The translations under genes and the position numbers were made by a program. Shown piece after piece: positions 47,501-58,758 of a stretch of DNA of 64,000 nt. Every line of letters starts with the position of its first letter. Position 1 is the stretch's first letter. The DNA lies in contig NW_019091655.1 of NCBI RefSeq assembly GCF_001949145.1, positions 206,402 through 270,401 on the forward strand, given 5' to 3'. Source of the DNA: Acanthaster planci (lineage: Eukaryota; Echinodermata; Asteroidea; Valvatida; Acanthasteridae). The notes under the pieces are model-generated. The model was not told the origin of the DNA. It made no database searches and saw only the letters and a program-made list of their open reading frames with translations.

Positions 47501-50404
47501 ATGATGCTGGGGCGGGATAATTATCATTTTTTTCTGTTTTCAAAATTCTTTAAAAATCCCTGTCTTCATTTAATGGACGTTTACGCCCACACAAACTACT
47601 GTCTGGTGGCCACTCTAGCCTGACAGATAAAATGTATTGACACACAAATATTTCAGCCAGGCCTGCAGCCTTGTAAAAAGAGCCCAGATTGAACAGTGTT
47701 ATATAACTTCCTTTTGCTCACGAACCTGGTACAGTGCGCTGCTGACCTCTTTTCAATAGGGGCCAGATTAGCATGCACCGGTGCTGTGTGGCTCATCGCT
47801 GCGGTGGTGGAGCACTTTTGTCCCCGGTGGTAATCCGCTCACTCTAAATGCCCCCCCAAACCATGGTATACTGTTTCAAAACAAGGCTGGATTATCTCCA
47901 CTTTTAAGAGTGAAAAAATGTCGGTAATGCCCAGCAGCCTAGTCTTTTGTTCCAAGTACAGTCTTTTGTTACAAGGCCCAGTTCCCTTTGTCCAACCCCG
48001 GCCACGCATATAAGCATACGTGTCCGGTACCGGAATCCCCGGCAGGAAGTGGTTAACATTTTTATGCTTTTGTTTTGGACAAAGTGTTTGTTTGCATGCT
48101 TTAAAAGCATATTATAATGAAAGCTCCTTTCCTATGCCATAGTCATGCTGTTGATTGAGGACAAAATCACCTTTTTACATCAATTTAAACACCTGCATGG
48201 TGCAAAAGGCAACAGATTAGGAATTTCAACCAAGCTTGGCCCTTCTTGTGCTTGTGTTCTCAAGCAAGATACCATGCTGCAATCACTTCTTCTTCCATAT
48301 TTAACGGCTACATGTAAGTGCTTACAAAACCAGAATGATAGCTGAGGTATACCCTTTGCTTGTGTGGGTGGATGAAATCCTTCTTTGAAAAAATTGCTTT
48401 GATATCTGAAGAGAAAATGGCGCAGTTCAAGCTTTCATAATTGTTTTGCGAGAGAACCACAGAGGGCGTAAACTGGGGACGCACAGTGCCAACAAAGCAA
48501 GGAATGTAACCTACAGTGTCTGTAAGGCTGACAAACTGATACAAATCTCACTCACGGTAGGTGGATTTCTGCCAGATTTTTCCCTCAGCATCGTGGCTGT
48601 CCGTGGCAAAACCAAACTGGCCTTTGACCGTGTAGGTTTTAGGTATTCGTGATGCATGGTACGTGTCAATGTCCTTGGTGCCATGCTTGACAGCTAGCAC
48701 TGTTAAAGAATAAAAAAACAATCACAAGATGCACAGCAGATCAGAGGGAAGCCAGCTACATGTAGGTTCACGCACCAACGAGTAAACTCGCGAGTATGAA
48801 TTCTATCTACGATAACCCATTTACAACAACCTGATAGGACATTCTGCAATGTGCTCTGTGGTCAAGTTTAAATTCTAAGGTTGTGTTTCATTGCGAAGGA
48901 CCTAATTTATTGATGCAGAAAGACGGTAACAAAAAGTCACAAGAGAAACAGATTTTATTTCACTTGTCCCAACTGACTACCACAAAAGGCCAATAAAATC
49001 AGACTGAAAATACATCACTGAATAAGTCTTCTATTGTGTGCCTCTTGAAATAAAACTCCATGGTACAATTTACGCACAGAAATTCAATGTGCTTCTGACA
49101 CTTTGTTCTTCAAACAATGAATGGCTTGAAAAGCACATACCCATAACACCAGACATTTTCTTATCCAGCCCTCCTGAAGCCACGACAACCTTAATGTCTG
49201 TGTACAGAGGCCCCCTGACCAGTACATGGTCAGCAAAGCTAGGAACCTGCACTGCCGTCAGAGCATTAGGGTCCTCGTCGATCCTCGCTACATCTTGAAT
49301 GACCTTGACGAGGGACTTCTGTGGGCGCTGTTCAAGTTTGTTTAAATCTGGAAGACAACATTGACAAATTCGCACCAAAACTGTCGACACTGAACTTCTA
49401 CATGTACAAAGCTTTATAGAGCCAATAACTGAATGCCGTTGATGCCATATGACTTATACTCACACACAACATATGTACATGTCCATGTATATGTCAGGGT
49501 TGTGACAACATTCAGACTCAATGAAAATCCACTGCATCCTCTTCAAGCCATACCCACAAAAAAACTGTGTCAACTCTCCGGTTTGTGTGCATTCAAGTGA
49601 AAATTACTATGTGTACACCACAATGTATGTACAAGAAACATTGAGGGCAAATTTACATGCATGTAGATCTCAAGGATTTATGCACATACAGATGAAAATC
49701 TATCATCTCCTCTTCATGCCAAACTATCACAGAATCTGAAGTATATGCACATTCAGACAACAATTTGTTGTGTGTACTTCACCCTGCATGCACAAGAACC
49801 AGTGAGAGCAATCTCATATACAAATCTAAAGGGTTTGTACACATACAGATGAAAAATTTGTTGTATGTATTTCACATATGCATATCACCCAGTGTACAGC
49901 GTACATGCTTTGCTTAACAGTGGTACATGTAAGTGCTTGCGGTCAATCTATGGGAAAATGTTCTATTCCAGGAACAATGATGCCTTCTTCACGATGCTAT
50001 AGCAACATTAGTATGACCGTGCGCCCCAACAAGAGTGCTCATCCCACAGAGTATTATTACAAAGAAAACTCGGGGGGGGGGGGGAAAGGGACAATCAAAA
50101 ACACTTGATAGACACTTGGTCTTTACCTGCAGAGAACATACTGATATGATTTACTACATGTATGAGGCCTTGTCTGAACTAAGTGGCTATGGCTAGCAAC
50201 AACACGTCTCTATGAGAAATGGCTATAGCCACTGGCCACATTAGTGATCGTCCTAAGATCATCACCTTCAATAAGTGCGCTCTGTATCATTTTCTTGACA
50301 ACAACTGGAGGCAAGCCGGACGGTTTGTAGACTGCAAACAGGCCGTTCAGACTGCGCCATGCTTGCCAAGCTTGCTGAACTGTGATCTTGGCCGGCAGAT
50401 TCAT
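44590..50404 (-). CDS. TRUB2: TruB-family pseudouridine synthase, TRUB2-like
   Basis: TRUB2 is a pseudouridine synthase family member; the human protein works in mitochondria. Six minus-strand exons join without a stop to 320 residues (human about 331): 50404-50266, 49347-49141, 48699-48556, 47423-47351, 46379-46240, 44849-44590. All borders are GT/AG. Landmarks in order: LNGLFAVYKPSGLP (residues 19-32), VPSFADHVLVRGP, the TruB catalytic loop GGLDKKMSGVM with Asp 108, DSHDAEGKIWQKSTY, HHVTQEKFDRVISNLQRSHQ, SQEAYELASRGLLRP, IRCIQFAPPDFEL, and ATQVRRTRDGPFTVEHALLR near the end. The N-terminus (MNLPAKITVQQAWQAWR) could form an amphipathic targeting helix; this is inference. Introns carry a SINE and two inverted copies of another repeat. 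Confidence 0.95.
44877..45165 (+). repeat. SINE-like repeat copy A in TRUB2 intron 5
   Basis: It shares long stretches with the copy at 47,745-48,057 in the opposite orientation, for example gggccttgtaacaaaagac, ggacaaaagtgctcca and tgctaatctggcc. It starts about 27 bases from the acceptor of TRUB2 exon 6. No RNA polymerase III boxes were identified, so the SINE label is tentative. Confidence 0.7.
46785..47010 (+). repeat. tRNA-derived SINE fragment in TRUB2 intron 4
   Basis: gtgacctagtagttagggac resembles a tRNA-type A box, and ggaatttctatcc, about 35 bases on, resembles a decayed B box. These are followed by tgtccttgggcaagtcactt, a string common in animal tRNA-derived SINEs. The tail and target-site duplication are not clear. 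Confidence 0.6.
47745..48057 (-). repeat. SINE-like repeat copy B in TRUB2 intron 3
   Basis: Inverted relative to the copy at 44,877-45,165. Shared strings, read on the minus strand, include gggccttgtaacaaaagac and ggacaaaagtgctcca. A fragment of its end (ccggcaggaagtggttaa) also appears alone at about 45,404-45,424. Confidence 0.7.
49519..49865. repeat. Degenerate minisatellite (~165-bp period) in TRUB2 intron 1 and flank of exon 2
   Basis: Units beginning atgaaaatc-like start at about 49,521, 49,692 and 49,849. Shared internal strings are cctcttcaagcca/cctcttcatgcca, gtgcattca/tgcacattcag and tgcacaagaa/gtacaagaa. There are about 2.2 copies with considerable divergence. Confidence 0.55.
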
Positions 50405-52600
50405 TGCAAGGCGATCTGTCAGTAATCAAGATGACCCATGAAATGTTAATGACCATCTGGAGTCTGGACTTCATTGACGAAAGTGTGACAAAACTTGTCA
50501 GGGAAGGAAATAAATGTGGCAAGTGTTGGATGACAAAGAGGACAGGCAGAGTACAGATTAATTCCAAAACAAGGAAATTCAAAAGGTTTTTAAGGGATGC
50601 AATGATGCGTTGTGACTGTGAAATGAGAATACTGCAATATAGCATCAAGATAGTACACAAATTTTATCGGGATTTTCTGAGTTCTCACTAACCTGTTCAG
50701 AAATTTCCTCATCTGTCAGAAGACAGAGTGGTGTTTCTTGTTTATTGGTACATGTAAGTACATTTTTTATTCCAAAATTTCTGTGTGTATTTGTGAAGTG
50801 CTCCAACTTTACCTACATGTACATGTTCTTTGGGTTCGACAAGATTCACTACAGTATCTTCCCTTGATTATGATAACACCCAATCAATCACATCACGTGA
50901 TCACTGTCCCCCTAACTTGGTATACTTGGTTTTTTCACCTCTAGTATCTTCTTGGAGTAATAATTTCCCTCAATTTCCACACAATAATACGATATCAAAG
51001 TTTTCTCAAACATCCGGCAAAGAAAGCAATAGTTACCACACTGCTTCCAAGTCTCAATTTGTCTTCAATATTCATGTTTCATTGGAGCACAGAGGACAAC
51101 GAACCATGGGGTGTACCATGTGAGGAAAGTCAAGTGAAAGTCGAAGTTGGCCACATACACTGTACAGTATGTACTGGGATTCTACCACATAACCCTTGGC
51201 AACAAAAATATTCCATACTCATTGATCACTTTCCCAGGAGTATATTGCATTTGTTATGGGTTAATGTGTTACCTGACTTATCTGACAGTCAGTTGTGGCC
51301 ACTAAGTACTTGTTACTGTTAGAGTGCATGTACGTACATGTACATGCATGATGGAGGTAGGAAAAGACCTCCATGATTATGCATGTAGGCCTAAAGACAC
51401 CGTCCCAAGAGTGATTCTGAACAAACACAGACCTTTCCTGGTTTCCAGACGATTCACATTCAACAAAACAGTTTTTAGCAAACTAAAAATGGTCACTTAT
51501 GTTCTTATTTCTCCATGGTTGTAAAGTTTATCCACTCTGGTCAACTTGGTGACTAGGCTCACTACCCCTGGGCCTAATTTAGTAATTACATGTACCTTTC
51601 TCAAGCCAAGTTATTACCCTCTCTGAGAGCAAAGCAATAAAATGTCCTACGGAGTTAAAATTCTGCAGTGAAAATATTGATATATTCATGAAAAACCATT
51701 CAGAATTTGGAGAAAAATGCCACGTTCTTTACACATAAAATCATTTCATACTCACTTTAGATACAGTACGGTACTCAAACAAAAGTTAAGCCTGTGTTCG
51801 TGATGGTGATGGTCGCAATGATGCCAAATGCTGGCCGGCCACACACTTCATACGCCTGCCCAGAGCAGCATGCGTGACAAGCATGCGACGACATATATAC
51901 ATGTACATGTACATGTAAGCTCAGGCCGCTGAGTCAAGTCAAGAGAGGGCGCTGCTCACATAAAAACCTCAAAATTTTGGAGCGCTGACGGACATGGTAC
52001 GCGAAGCCTGTGTATCACAGAACTTACAGCTTTGCCTACTAGTTTCATGCCCTCTAATATCTTTTCTAAGATTTAAAGATCGTAGCCTACCCTTTAAAGT
52101 GTTTGGATACCAACCTCTTTGTCAAATTTTTTTTTGGGGGTGATGCTTGGGGATTGGGGGGTCTTTCATCAAAACAGGCCACAAAACTAGTTTAGCAGTT
52201 TATTTTTCTGCTTTCGCATGACTTGCTTGAGTTAAGTAGAACTGCCACCCCCACCTACCCTATCCCAACATTATTATGCACACCCCCAAAATACAAACTA
52301 TATGAACAACATTTGGCACAATTCAAAAAGCATATCACGAGAAATTTAGCTGCCAAAAACGACATAAATTCAGATAAAGGTGTCAATGAAAAAAAAGGGT
52401 TCAAACCGGCTTCTAAAAAATCTCACTGCAATTTTATCGCAAAATATATGCTTAGAACAAAATTTGTGATAGAAGGTATTCTCAGAGCATATCTGTGTAT
52501 TCAGCAAACCAAACAGCTTAAAGCTTTGCACAATGGCAAATACCGAATGCATTCTTACTCAAAGTAAAGACAGAACTGCTAGTAGTATTAGAAATGGGGA
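50405..52600. other. Upstream region of TRUB2, no gene recognised
   Basis: It contains the presumed TRUB2 promoter and 5' untranslated region. There are TACATGTA-rich patches (about 50,815, 51,330, 51,898-51,917) and a homopolymer-rich tract near 52,125-52,165. The 114-codon frame at 52,223-52,567 has no recognised relatives and could be host or the left flank of the Polinton. The boundary of the Polinton insertion is not resolved. Confidence 0.4.
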
Positions 52601-52607
52601 AGCTGGA

Positions 52608-52830
52608 CCAAAATGGGATTCCCCTCGGGGTTTTAGGGGAATCCCCCCAAAAGTGGAATCCCAAACCGAATAAGGGGAATCCCCCCAAAAACTGGAATTC
52701 CCAAACCAACCAAGCGTAGAAAGTCCTCCCCAACCAAGCGTAAAAAGTCCACCCCAAGCAAGCGTAGAAATAGTGGGACTTCCCCCACGGCCTATTATGT
52801 AGAAAGTTTTTCCCACGGCATATTATGTCG
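52608..52830. repeat. Three consecutive short tandem-repeat series at the left side of the Polinton
   Basis: Series 1: aggggaatccccccaaaa twice (about 52,634 and 52,673). Series 2: aagcgtagaaagtcc-like three times (about 52,713, 52,736, 52,759). Series 3: cccacggcctattatgt and cccacggcatattatgt (about 52,784 and 52,812). This may be the subterminal tandem-repeat zone of the element. Confidence 0.65.
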
Positions 52831-52919
52831 CAGGCGCGGGAACAATAAAGAAATGCAGAATACTATTTTTTCTTAAATAAATGATATTTAAATAATAAAG
52901 TATATTATTAATAAGTATG

Positions 52920-53160
52920 TCAACAACTCAAGAAACCAAATGTTGCCAACGGTGCCATCGTTGCAAACACATTACTGAATTTAAACAGATGGCAATTGGC
53001 AAAACTGCGAACCTAAAAAAGATAAGTATACAAGTCTAGAGTGTCGACCCGTTTGCTCACACGGAAAAACAAATCAAAGATGCAACGATTGCCACAAAGC
53101 TACTTTTGTATACATGGAAAATACAAGAGCAATTGTTGGCGTTGTTTAAATTCAAAATTG
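52920..53160 (+). pseudogene. Polinton zinc-binding ORF, broken
   Basis: From the ATG at 52,919-52,921 the frame has a Cys-rich opening (CCQRCHRCKHITEF) and stops after about 36 codons. Further on, other frames hold two C-x-HGK-type units (CSHGKTNQRCNDCH and CIHGKYKSNCWRC), so the gene has at least two frame changes. The pattern fits a zinc-ribbon protein often found near the polymerase in such elements; that placement is from general memory. The function is unknown. Confidence 0.5.
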
Positions 53161-53206
53161 TTTTTAATGTGCAATTGGTTTAAACAAATGTTACTTTATT
53201 AAAACG

Positions 53207-53941
53207 ATGGCAAATGAGAGATATATTGTAAGTGACTGTCACGAATTGCTCAATCAAAATTGTAAAGATTCAAACGCCATATATGGGCCTTTTGATTCAA
53301 AGAATCTCATTATAGAAAATCCAAATGGTTTTACAACGAGCATATATTATCTCCACAAAGACGAAAAATATAAACTTGTAATCATGATACCTGAAACAAA
53401 ATGTTATGGTATACAACCAATTTATAAATTTCAAGAAGAAAAAATACCATCAAATATTAATGGCTATCAAATATGCCATTATTTTTAAAAAGAAATAAAA
53501 GTCTTAAATCAAATTAATGAACGAGTGTATGAATTTATCAAGTTAAAAGTGAAAACTGACCAAAATATTCCAAAGCACATTTTGAAAAAATTAAATGAGA
53601 GTAAGATTTGGGAGAACGGTGAAGACAAAATACATGATGTAGTAAAGCCTATTTTTACAAATAGTCAATATGGCAGAAAACGTATGTCTATAAAATTACA
53701 TTAAAAAAATAACGGTGAATACACTAAGATTCTTACTCCAATGTTGGTGCATAAATGGGAATTTGACCAATTTATGAATTTGGAACAATATTAAAATGTA
53801 AAATGTGATATTAACTCCTTTATGAGTGTCGACGATATTTATTATGGCACACGAGCAATTGTTCAGATGGGCATGGGCCCATTCAGAAGAAAGTTTCAAA
53901 TGAGCCTGAAACAAGACAACAACTTACTTAAGAAAACCTAA
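53207..53941 (+). pseudogene. Conserved Polinton ORF next to the polymerase, three in-frame TAA stops
   Basis: One reading frame runs for about 245 codons and is interrupted only by TAA at 53,486-53,488, 53,702-53,704 and 53,792-53,794, with no frameshift visible. It starts MANERYIVSDCHELLNQ; the last part has CDINSFMSVDDIYYG, a motif style I associate with a conserved Polinton protein of possible nucleic-acid-binding role. I cannot assign a function. The lack of indels suggests recent inactivation by point mutation in this part. Confidence 0.5.
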
Positions 53942-54060
53942 AAAAATTGCATATAAATATGGAAAAGTGAAATTGTCTTAAATAAATTGACTATATATAA
54001 AAAGTTGAAAAAATGAATAAAAATTATAATTCTGTATATAATAAAGTAGGAAAAATAAAG

Positions 54061-57000
54061 ATGAGTCAACAATTATTAATACCGTATAAGCTTAGATCGT
54101 GGACGCTAGACAGTCTCAAACAATATGTCAAAGATTTCAACGTTTATTTACCACCACCCAGAAAACGTTGACATGTCAAAAAAGACTACGTCAAAGCGAC
54201 TCAAGATCATCTCAAAGATTACACAAACATCACTAGACACAAAAAAGAACACCTCAAGCAACTTGTTGAAAAAAACCATTTAAAGGTCACAGCCACAGGA
54301 CAAAACGGACGATTTACAAGATCTGATTACATAAGCGCAATTAAAGATTATACAAGTCATGGTAAATTTGATCGCGTCGACATGACGAAAACCACAAGGT
54401 TTAAAAACGATAGCGTCAATTTTGAATTAAAACCGGATCAAACCAATGCAGACGTAATGACATTTTTCAACTATTATAGCAAACTGATTCGCATAAAATC
54501 ACATGGAAAGAAATTGGTTCACGTCGACAAATTAGACTCTAATGGGCTACAGACGTGAGATTTTTAAACCCAGAACGCAGACCGATGACGACTGAGACAA
54601 ATATTTACAATGGGCATTTTCTACGGAAAACCTCATTTTAACGACACGCGACTCGTTAGACCAAATAATGATTGGTCACAGAAACAACCATATTGAAAAA
54701 ATTGAAAACGTTCTGTACATAAAGGTTCGGGCTATATTGTCGACGAAATAACTACATTTTACATCAACATGGTTAAGTACATTGGTGAAAGCAGTTACAT
54801 CAAACTCGACGCACACGTCAGCGCCAAAAAAGCCGTCANAAAAAATAAAAGGAAAACTGGTACACGTACATTTAACACATGTAATAAAATTAATGGTTAA
54901 ACTTATGTCAAACGCAACGTCCGCTACATTAACATTAAAAATGAAGACCGACAATGTATACGATGGTGTCTGAAGGCGGCGCTTGAAAAATATACACCAG
55001 AAGTTTACAACGAAGTTTACAATCAACGTGTTTCGATACGAATATCCAGAGCCATAAGAAGAAATAGGTGCTAAAAAGAGTTGCTCAAATATTACGCGAA
55101 ACAGAAGAAGAAGAAATATCACCAGAAAAAGAAGAAAAATCAATGCAAAATAAACGAGGAATTTTTTTTATTTTACAGATTTCAAAGAATTTTGCACCGG
55201 CGGGATTAAACAAATTACCTCAGGTAGATTTATTATACATTAAAGAAACTGAATCTGTTAACGGCCACTGTTGTTGGATTAAAAACAAATTTTAGGATCA
55301 GAAATTAACAATCACGACGAGAAAAAATATCTATGGCATCGGTCCAATACACACTCTTATAAGCAAGATGATTGTGTTAAACATTACAAAGAATGTCCAG
55401 GGAAGGAAGCCCAGCTTGCTTTGTTGAAATGCCATAACAGGGGTTATACGAAGAATACCCATATTAAAATTTAGAAATTTTAGACATAAACAAAACACCA
55501 TTTGTGATTTATGCAGATTTTGAATCAATTTTAGAAAAAACACCAGACTTGTCTCCTTTACAAAAACACGTCCCTTGCGGTTTTTATTACGCAGTGATAC
55601 GATATGACAATCGTAAAATGGGCGAAAAACTTTACCGAGGACCAAATGCGAGTAAAGTATTTGTTGCAAGTCTCATGGAACAAGTCGAAAAAATTAACGA
55701 CAATTTTGCTAACCCCAAACCGCTTAAACTAACGCCCGAAGAAGAAAAAAATTTATCGAGAAGCCGAAAAGTGTTAGACATGTGAAAAAACTCTTTTGTT
55801 ATTATAAATACGAATGTTGCTGCGATAACCCAATCAAGGTGGAAGGTAAGAATAAATGTAAAGATTGTAAAAAAACGTTTACCAAAAAATCCCAAAGTCA
55901 GAGATCACTGTCACATTACGGGTGTCTTTAGAGGCGCAGCTCACTCTTGTTGCAATTTACAACTTCGACTCGTGCCGATTCCCGTTATATCTCACAACTT
56001 GGAAAATTATGACGCGCATCTCATTATGCAAGGAGCGGCTATGTTTAAAGGCAATGACCGCACGGCCATAATTTCTTGCATTCCTAAAAGTAGCGAAAAA
56101 TACGTTTCGTTTAGCCTCGGTCAACTTCGATTCGCTTCGTTGGACAATATTGTCAGAGCGTGTCCAAAAAATAAACTCTAGCACATTGCAAAACTCGAAA
56201 ACGCAAGTTTGCTTACGAAAAAAAAGCCTTTAACCGTCGAGTACATAGATTTATTTGCCAAGTTTAACGAAACGCAACTTCCACCACAACATTTGTTTTA
56301 TAGCTCGCTCAAACGATCGAGCGTCACTGACACTGAATTACCACGACCTATACATTAAAACAGACACTTTGCTTTTAGCGGATGAGTTTCAAAATTTTGG
56401 AAATACGTGTTACGACAATTATAGCCTAGATCCAGCAAATTATTATACGTCGCCGGGGCTTTTTTGGGACGCGTTGTTAAACATTCTGGCATACAACTTG
56501 AATTATTCGAAGACAATGACAAACATTTATTTTTTGAAAAAGCCAAACGAGGTGGCATCTCCAACGTCGGTGGTAAACGATATGCCAGGGCTGATAACAA
56601 ATATCTCGCCGATTATAACCCAAACGAGCACACAAGTTATTTGTTGTATCTCGGCACAAACAATCTTTACGGACGGGCCATGAGCCAATCCTTACCACTT
56701 GGAGGTTTTGAAAGGGTAGAAAATCTAGAGAATTTACCGAAGACTTTATTCTCAATTTAAAACCCACGGATCGTTTTGGATACATGCTACAGGTCAATTT
56801 AAAAGTGCCATTTCACTTTCACGATCTTTTTAACGAATTTCCTTTAGCCCCCGAAAACAAAAAATCAAACTCGATTGTTTTAGCCCACAACAAAAATTGA
56901 TGCTTGGTAACAAAGCTCCCAATGTGAAAAAGCTCGTCGCTACGCTCGATCCCAAAAAAGAATATGTAGTACATAATCGACTACTGCAATTATATTTGCG

Positions 57001-57836
57001 ATTAGGCGTCAAATTGACGCAAGTACATCGTGTGAGGCAATTTATGTAATTTAGTTGGTTACGTAGTTATATCGATAAAACACCAAATTGCGTAAAGAAG
57101 CCAAACATCGCATTGATCAAGACTTTTTTAGACTCGCCAGTAACGCGGTGTATGGTAAAACGATGGAAAATGTTCGCAAACGTTGTAACGCAAAAATAAT
57201 GCGCGACAACAACGATTCTGATGTTAAAAAATTTAAACACATGGCATCCAAACCCAGTTTTGCATTTCAAAGAATGTGACATGAGTCATGTTGAAATGAT
57301 GAAAACAAAAGTCATACTCAAAAAACCGATTTACGTCGGGTTTACAATTTTGGAACTTTCAAAGATGCTCATGTACGACTCTTATTACAACACGTTAAAA
57401 TGTCGTGACGACAAATGAATATGCTTGCTTCACACCAACACCGACAGTTTACTCGTTGAAATTAAAACAGACGACGTTTATCAGGATCTATTAAACATCA
57501 CGAGCTATATGACAAAGCCAACAAAAAAGTCATTGGTAAATTTAAAGATGAATTTGGTGGAGCAAGCATATCAGAAGCCATTTGTATACGACCAAAGATG
57601 CATTCGATCAAACTCGAAAACGGCGCAAACGTTAAAAAAATAAAGGCGTCACAAAGCTAGTAAATGACCGTGACTTACAACACGAGTCTTACAGGGATTG
57701 CCTATTTAACCAAACAAAGTTTGTAAACAATCAGTGTCTTATACGTTCTTATCAACATCAGCTTTATACCATTATTCAGAAAAAGTTGTCGTTACATTGA
57801 TACGTTGGCGTTTGGTCAAAAAAGGTTAAAAATTAA
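54061..57836 (+). pseudogene. Protein-primed family B DNA polymerase, inactivated
   Basis: Recognised by ordered motifs on the plus strand: an N-terminal segment from 54,061 (LRSWTLDSLKQYV, first stop TGA at 54,169); Exo I IYADFESIL (55,507 on); the histidine- and cysteine-containing VRDHCHITGVFRGAAH (about 55,890); Exo II HNLENYDAHLI (about 55,993); YTSPGLFWDALL; the motif A region LGTNNLYGRAMSQ (about 56,650); motif B NAVYGKTMENVRKR (about 57,136); motif C HTNTDSL (about 57,427). At least five frame changes or stops separate these blocks. Motif A has Gly where the metal-binding Asp is expected, and motif C has Asn for its first Asp, so the enzyme would be dead even if intact. The final stop overlaps the integrase stop. 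One base (54,839) is N. Confidence 0.9.
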
Positions 57837-58735
57837 CTCAGTGAAGGCATTTCGGTGTCCTCGGGTATCACTTGGAGTTCTTCCTCAACAAGACTTCGTT
57901 TGGGGCCGTTGAGTAAATAATATTACGTCGGTCCCGTTTTTACCTTTTTGCCATTGACTCGTTTAAACTGACTCGTGCGCTTCTCGATTTGATAAACGTC
58001 GACGCTCCATATCGGATTGGTTGCCCTTTTGACGATAAGGCCTTCTTGTTCGCCCGGGTAATAAAGGTATCGCACGAAAACGTTTGGGGCAAGTTCCCGC
58101 TCACTACGCTTTATTTTTTCAGGACCTGCAGGTGTTTGTTTTACTCGGTCTAATTTGATAGCTTCTGCGGGCTTTGCGTCAATTAATTGACAGCCAATGT
58201 CCTGTTGTATCTTTCAACGATTCCCTGCGACCTATGTACTCTGGGTTCGCCCACTTGTACTTGGATGCCTTTGTTTAAAAAAACTTTTTAAAACTCGCCT
58301 TTAAATTCCTATCCCGAGTCTACGTTTACAGTCTTGGGCCAATTCAGCGGCGCCCTTTTGTAAATCTTGTTCACGGCTTCTAACGCTTGTTCAGCCGTTC
58401 TACTGGTCAAAGGTTCGGCTTCTTTGTACATTGAAGCCACGTCCACGACTGTTATAACGTATTTAAAGGTCTTTCTTTGACGCAATCCCTGGATAAATAT
58501 AACATATCCATCTGATGTGTGTCATTTACAACGGCATATTCCGATTGCAAAGTACCTGGCCTTGGTATGTAACTAGGGGCAAGTATATAAATTTGCCAAA
58601 TGGCCTGCTTTTTTAACCGACTCTGTATTACCGACTTGTCTGCACCCGTCTTTTGATGCAAATTATTTACGGCGCTTTCGCCCTTCCAATAGCCTTGGGG
58701 GCTTTACAACAATTTACTAAATTCTTTGTCCATTT
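57833..58735 (-). pseudogene. Polinton retroviral-type (DDE) integrase, broken
   Basis: Read on the minus strand. It begins near GYWKGESAVNNLHQ and LKKQAIWQIY (about 58,700-58,600); then HQMDMLYLSRD; after a frame change, the core with the first Asp in VITVVDVASMYKEAEPLTS, the second Asp in NWPKTVNVDSG followed by an in-frame TAG, and the Glu in HRSQGIVERYNRTLA. The C-terminal part has YLYYPGEQEGLIVKRATNP and IWSVDVYQIEKR, with another stop, then LLNGPKRSLVEEELQVIP to the TAA at 57,833-57,835. The DDE triad is still visible, but at least four stops or frameshifts interrupt it. It is convergent with the polymerase. Confidence 0.9.
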
Positions 58736-58758
58736 AAAATGAAGTCAACCAACTGAAC

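Noticed and set aside
54676-55143. 155-codon minus-strand frame
   Set aside because: It lies antisense to the broken polymerase N-terminal region, is of low complexity (Phe/Leu/Val rich), and includes the N at 54,839.
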